Position numbers and translations under genes: made by a program | Shown here: positions 59,479 to 64,000 of the stretch, piece after piece | Layout of the letters: each line of letters begins with the position of its first letter | Numbering within the stretch: the stretch's first letter is position 1 | From: Pseudomonadota bacterium | Lineage (GTDB): Bacteria > Desulfobacterota > Desulfovibrionia > Desulfovibrionales > Desulfovibrionaceae | Direction of reading: 5' to 3' | Length of the DNA stretch: 64,000 nt | Assembly (NCBI GenBank): GCA_018822105.1 | Contig: JAHJLB010000014.1 | Span: 124,001 to 188,000 of the forward strand | Notes under the pieces: model-generated | Told to the model about the DNA's origin: nothing | The model's input: only the letters and a program-made list of their open reading frames with translations | The model's database searches: none

Positions 59479-60400
59479 GCATGTGTTCCAGATAGGCATA
59501 GGCCGCGGTGGCTGCGGTCGCCCCATCGCCAACGGCGGTGGCCACCTGGCGGCAGTTCTTGCTGCGCACGTCGCCGGCGGCGAAGAACCCCGGCAGGTTG
59601 GTGCGCATCTCGCAGTCGGTGATGACAAAGCCGGCCTTGTCCCGCTCCAGGGTGGCGGGCACAAAGGAGGCCACGGGCTCGAAGCCGACAAAGACGAAGA
59701 CCCCGTCCACAGGCAGGTCGGACTTCTCGCCGCTCTTGACGTTGGTGAGCTTCAGGCCGGTGACGCCCTTGAAGGGGTCGCCCTGGATCTCGTCGACCAC
59801 GGTGCTGCGCAGGATGTTCATCTTCGGATGCACGAAGCATTTGTCCTGATAGCACTTGGCCCCGCGGAAATCCTCGCGCCGGTGGATGAGGTAAAGCTTG
59901 TCCACGATGCGGGCCAAGTAAAGCGACTCCTCCAGGGCGGAATTGCCGCCGCCGATGACGGCCACGGTCTTGCCCTTGTAGAAGTTGCCGTCGCACAGGG
60001 CGCAATAGGAGACCCCGCGCCCGGTGTAGAGTTCCTCGCCGGGGGTGCCCACGCGCTTGTAGCGCGCGCCCGTGCACAGGATGACGGTCCTGGCCTGGAT
60101 GGCTTCATCCCCCACCTGGATGCGGTAGCCGTCATCCACGGGCGTCATCTCGCGGACCTCGTCGCCCAGGCGGTCGAGCTCATAGGGCGCAAGGTGCTCC
60201 ACGAACTTGTCCACGAGCTCGTACCCCTTGATGGCCGTGGGGTGGCCGGGGTAGTTCTCGATGTCCTCGGTCATGAGCATCTGCCCGCCGGGAGAGAGCT
60301 TCTCCACCAGCACAGTGCGCACACCTGCCCGGACGAGATAGAGGGCGGCGGTCAGCCCGGCCGGCCCTCCCCCGATGACGGCGGCGTCATACGTCTTCAT
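59471..60400 (-). CDS. trxB: Thioredoxin-disulfide reductase
   Basis: DAAVIGGGPAGLTAALYLVRAG; redox CALC (GVSYCALCDGNFYKGK). Confidence 0.95.
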   Translation of the reverse strand: MKTYDAAVIGGGPAGLTAALYLVRAGVRTVLVEKLSPGGQMLMTEDIENYPGHPTAIKGYELVDKFVEHLAPYELDRLGDEVREMTPVDDGYRIQVGDEAIQARTVILCTGARYKRVGTPGEELYTGRGVSYCALCDGNFYKGKTVAVIGGGNSALEESLYLARIVDKLYLIHRREDFRGAKCYQDKCFVHPKMNILRSTVVDEIQGDPFKGVTGLKLTNVKSGEKSDLPVDGVFVFVGFEPVASFVPATLERDKAGFVITDCEMRTNLPGFFAAGDVRSKNCRQVATAVGDGATAATAAYAYLEHMHA

Positions 60401-60404
60401 GTGG

Positions 60405-60725
60405 CTACAGCGCCTTTTTGGCGATCATGTCCTTGATGCTGCTCTTGGACACGGCGCCGGTGGTCTGGTCCACTACCTCGCCGTTCTTGAAGAGGATCAG
60501 CGTGGGGATGGCGCGGATGCCGAAGCGGCTCGGGCTGGCGGAGTTCTCATCCACATTCATCTTGCAGATCTTCACCTGCCCCTCGAACTCGGTGGCCAGG
60601 TCGTCGATGATGGGGCCCATGGCGCGGCAGGGACCGCACCAGGGGGCCCAAAAGTCCACCAGCACGGGCAAGGCGCTCTTCATCACTTCCTCGTCGAAAT
60701 TGCCGTCAGTCACCTGCGTCGCCAT
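60405..60725 (-). CDS. trxA: Thioredoxin
   Basis: VLVDFWAPWCGPCRAMGPIIDDLA. Confidence 0.97.
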   Translation of the reverse strand: MATQVTDGNFDEEVMKSALPVLVDFWAPWCGPCRAMGPIIDDLATEFEGQVKICKMNVDENSASPSRFGIRAIPTLILFKNGEVVDQTTGAVSKSSIKDMIAKKAL

Positions 60726-60814
60726 ATGCTCTCCTTTATTCCGAATCTTTTCAGATTGTCTGCGTATGGTGCCCTTCCGGGCACACGGCAGGCGATACCC
60801 TGCCACCTTCGCGT

Positions 60815-60843
60815 AAACTAGTTGCCCGCCCCTGATCTGTCAA
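60815..60843 (-). promoter_or_regulatory. Putative sigma-70 promoter for trxA-trxB
   Basis: Minus-strand TTGACA-N17-TAGTTT. Confidence 0.55.
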
Positions 60844-60877
60844 GCCGCCACGGCGGCGCAGGCCCAGCGGAAGACCC

Positions 60878-61978
60878 TCAGCGCACCGTGTCCGGGGACG
60901 TTCGCACCCAGTCCAGAGGCACGGCCCGGCCGCGCGGAATGGACTCCAGGTCCAGGCCGTGGCTGTACCCGGCGCGCAGGGCCAGCCACCCGGCGTGGGC
61001 GATCATGGCCGCGTTGTCCGTGCACAGGCGCAGACCGGGAAGATGCAGCGACAAGCCGCGCTCCAGGGCCAGGCGCGTCATGGTCTGGCGCACCAGGCTG
61101 TTGGCCGCCACGCCTCCGGCCACCACAAGGCCCTTGAGGCCCTTTTCGCGGTCCAGGGCGCGCTCGACCTTGAGGCGCAGGGTGGCGGCCACGGCCCAGT
61201 TGAAGGAGGCGCAGACCAGGGCCAGCTCCTCCGGGTGCGCGGACAGGGCCCTGGCCCCGGTCTGGCGCAGGGCGTCGGCAGAGGGCATCACGGGCAGGCT
61301 CAAATGCGGGCGCCGGTCCAGGTATTCGGCCACGGCGGTCTTGAGCCCGCTGAAGCTGAAGTCCAGGCTGTCGTTGTGGATGTAGGCGCGCGGAAACATT
61401 TTTGTGTCGGGGTCCACGCCCTGGGCCAGTTCGTCCAGATAGCGCCCGCCGGGATACGGAAAATTGAGCAGCTTGGCCACCTTGTCAAAGGCCTCGCCCG
61501 CCGCGTCGTCCAGGGTGCGTCCCAGGAGCTGGAAATCCGTGGGCGAGCCCATGCGGTAGAGGTGCGTGTGCCCGCCGGACACCAGAAGCCCCAGGGCCGG
61601 ATAGCGGATGTCGGCCTCAAGGCCCGGGGCCAGCAGATGCGCGTGCAGGTGGTTCACCCCGATGAGGCGGGCCCTGTGGGCCAGGGCCAGGCCCTTGGCG
61701 AAGCTCATGCCCACCAGCAGGCTGCCCAACAGTCCCGGCCCGCGCGCCACGGCCACGGCGTCGATGTCCGCGGCCCCACAGCCCGCCTGTCCAAGAAGCT
61801 GCTGCAGGAGGATGGGCAACATGCGCAGATGCTCGCGCGAGGCGATCTCCGGCACCACGCCGCCGAACACGGCGTGCATGTCCGTCTGCGAGGCCAGGAC
61901 CTCCGCCGCCAGGACGCCGTCGCGCGCCAGGGCGAGCCCGGTCTCGTCACAGGAGGTCTCGACACCCAGGACAAGCAT
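60878..61978 (-). CDS. tsaD: tRNA N6-adenosine threonylcarbamoyltransferase TsaD
   Basis: VLGVETSCDETGLALARDG; VNHLHAHLLAPGLEADIRYPALGLLVSGGHTHLYRM; GVAANSLVRQTM. Confidence 0.96.
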   Translation of the reverse strand: MLVLGVETSCDETGLALARDGVLAAEVLASQTDMHAVFGGVVPEIASREHLRMLPILLQQLLGQAGCGAADIDAVAVARGPGLLGSLLVGMSFAKGLALAHRARLIGVNHLHAHLLAPGLEADIRYPALGLLVSGGHTHLYRMGSPTDFQLLGRTLDDAAGEAFDKVAKLLNFPYPGGRYLDELAQGVDPDTKMFPRAYIHNDSLDFSFSGLKTAVAEYLDRRPHLSLPVMPSADALRQTGARALSAHPEELALVCASFNWAVAATLRLKVERALDREKGLKGLVVAGGVAANSLVRQTMTRLALERGLSLHLPGLRLCTDNAAMIAHAGWLALRAGYSHGLDLESIPRGRAVPLDWVRTSPDTVR

Positions 61979-61986
61979 GGACGCTC

Positions 61987-63021
61987 CTAGCCCTGGGGGC
62001 CCTGAACGGATTTGGCGTAGATCTCGATGACCTGCTCCACATCTTTGCGCGAACCCACGAACAAGGGTACGCGCTGGTGCAGGTTGTCCGGCACGATGTC
62101 CAGGATGCGGCGGTGCCCGTCGGTGGCCATGCCGCCGGCCTGCTCCACGATGAAGGCCATGGGCGCGGCCTCGCACATGAGCCGCAGCTTTCCGCCGGGC
62201 TTGCTGGGATCGCGGTTGTCCGAGGGATACATGAAGATGCCGCCGTAGATCAGGTTGCGGTGGAAATCGCTGACCAGGGAGCCGATGTAGCGCAGACTGT
62301 AAGGCTTCTTGCGCGTCATGCTGGCGGCCTTGAAATGCGCCAGAACGTCCAGGGTGGGCTTGTCCCAATAGTGGTAGTAGCCCTCGTTCACGGAATAGAT
62401 GCTGCCCTGCTCCGGGATGCGGATGTCCGGGTGCGAGAGCAGGAACTCGCCCACGCTGGGGTCCAGGGTGAAGCCGTTCACCCCGTCGCCGGTGGTGAAG
62501 ACCATCATGGTCGAAGAGCCGTAGATGATATAGCCCGCGGCCACCTGCTCCGTGCCGGGCTGCAGGTAGTCGGTGGTGAGCAGGCGGGTGTCGCTGGGGC
62601 TTTTGCGGCGGTAGATGGAGAAGATGGTGCCGATGCTCACGTTGGCGTCGATGTTCGAGGACCCGTCCAGGGGATCGAAAATGACAAAGTAGTCGCCCGT
62701 GGGCAGCCCGTCCGGGATCTCGATGATGTCGGCGTTCTCCTCAGAGGCCATGGCGCACAGGGCGCCGCAGCGCGAAAGGCGGTGGATGAGCACGTGGTTG
62801 GCGAAGTCGTCGAGCTTCTTGACCTCCTCGCCCTGGACATTGGTCTCCCCGGTGAAGCCCAGGGCGTCAACAAGGCCGGCCTTGCTCACCTCGCGGGTGA
62901 TGAGCTTGGCCGAAAGGATGAGCTCGTTGAACAGGCGGGTGAAGCGCCCCGTGGCCATGGGCACCTGCTTCTGGTGCAGCAGCAGGTGTTCTGTGACGGT
63001 GATCTGCTGGGACACGGTCAA
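61987..63021 (-). CDS. fbp: Fructose-1,6-bisphosphatase class 1
   Basis: [65 protein letters not shown]. Confidence 0.96.
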   Translation of the reverse strand: MTVSQQITVTEHLLLHQKQVPMATGRFTRLFNELILSAKLITREVSKAGLVDALGFTGETNVQGEEVKKLDDFANHVLIHRLSRCGALCAMASEENADIIEIPDGLPTGDYFVIFDPLDGSSNIDANVSIGTIFSIYRRKSPSDTRLLTTDYLQPGTEQVAAGYIIYGSSTMMVFTTGDGVNGFTLDPSVGEFLLSHPDIRIPEQGSIYSVNEGYYHYWDKPTLDVLAHFKAASMTRKKPYSLRYIGSLVSDFHRNLIYGGIFMYPSDNRDPSKPGGKLRLMCEAAPMAFIVEQAGGMATDGHRRILDIVPDNLHQRVPLFVGSRKDVEQVIEIYAKSVQGPQG

Positions 63022-63061
63022 TACCTCCGCGTTGGGTCAGGTTCGGGCGCGGCGGGCGGCG

Positions 63062-63941
63062 CTACTTGGATGAGCCGAAAAACGGGATCAGCTGGAGCCC
63101 CTTGTCCTCGATGGAGGCGTTGGCGCTCTCCGTGGCGTAGATGAAGCGGTCCCGGCCGATGTAGCGCGCCAGCCAGGTGAAGTGCTTGCCCTCGACCTCA
63201 AGGGTGCCCTGGCTCTTTTCCAGCAGCATCTGCTCCCAGGGCAAGTCGGCCAGGGCGGCCCCGGCGGGGATCGCAGTGCCCGCGGTCCAGATCTTCCTGG
63301 CCCGGGGATCGACGATGAGCAGCTCCTCCGGCCGCGGGCAGAAGGTGAACAGCACCCGCGGGTCGAAGCTCACCACATGCAGGCCGACGAATTCCGTGCC
63401 GTCGAAATTCGGCGTGCCAAGATAGATCTCCGGGCCGAGCGTGGTGTAGTCCACCACGGTCTTGACCAGCGTATCGCGCCAAATGGACTCGAAGACCAGG
63501 GGTTCGCTGAAGCGCTTCACCGGAACCGGGGGCTTGCGGACAAGAATGTCCCCGTTGGCGTCGGCCACCAGAATGCCGTCGATCCAGGGAAAGCGCAGCA
63601 GGAGGTAGTCCATCCAGGCGTCGTCGGGACGATAGTCCTGGCTGGTGGCGTAGCGCATGAGGGACAAGACCTTGGCGTCCACGGGTGAAAACAGCAGCGC
63701 CAGCTTCTCCTGGTTGGGATTGTCCCAGGCGTAGCGGGTCACATCGACCTTGGGGGCGGGGTTGATGCTGTCGCGCGTGTCGCGCACGGTGGAGATCACG
63801 GCCTGCTTGCCCTCATCCCACGAGGGGCCCAGGGCGCCACAGGCGGAGAGGGCGAGCAGCGCGGCCATGACGAAAATTAAGGCCAGGCCCCGGCCGTGGT
63901 TGCGGAAAGGGCTGCAAAGCGGGCAAAGACGTATGATCAAC
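63062..63941 (-). CDS. Putative lipoprotein with Cache-like sensor region
   Basis: Signal peptide with lipobox-like LLALSACGA; WIDGILVADANGDILVRKPP ... IYLGTPNFDGTEFVGLHVVSFDPRVLFTF; TTG start at 63941 or ATG at 63868. Confidence 0.6.
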
Positions 63942-64000
63942 TGGGGACCTCTGGGCCTTGGTTCAACCCTGAACGCGGGACTCAAGCCGCGAAGCAAGAG

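Noticed and set aside
61979-62368. N-terminal extension of the tsaD ORF
   Set aside because: Overlaps fbp in another frame; the canonical TsaD N-terminus MLVLGVETSCDETG starts at 61978.

Overview
This is a GC-rich chromosomal window with very dense coding. Gene content and order (rpsU-yqeY-mutS2-dnaG-rpoD; kdsA-kdsC-lptC-lptA-lptB-rpoN-hpf-ptsN-rapZ plus mannose-type PTS; clpS-clpA-aat; cheA-cheR-cheB; trxA-trxB; Mn-dependent pyrophosphatase; PxxKW protein) suggest a Desulfovibrionales-type deltaproteobacterium. The taxon is inference. I saw no tRNA or rRNA, CRISPR array, prophage or transposon; the window is mostly core genome. The most notable item is hidden from ordinary ORF calling. At 19829..20713 a secreted UshA/5'-nucleotidase-like protein is interrupted by an in-frame UGA in a C-P-T-(UGA)-G-G context, with a compact stem-loop 22 nt downstream: a probable selenoprotein missed by the ORF track. 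Other non-standard decoding signals are the prfB (RF2) programmed +1 frameshift, and a PTS EIIC whose translation-coupled N-terminus lies in a different frame across a T9 run. I also report a 59-aa membrane protein below the ORF-track cutoff, candidate structured RNA leaders upstream of paaK, rpoN and hup, and several unusual domain architectures: LigA with a roughly 100-aa insertion, SH3-like plus LptA fusion, CheA with a repeat-containing linker, and a degenerate GGDEF protein coupled to a MinD-like ATPase. All family assignments come from reading the sequences; no database search was run.
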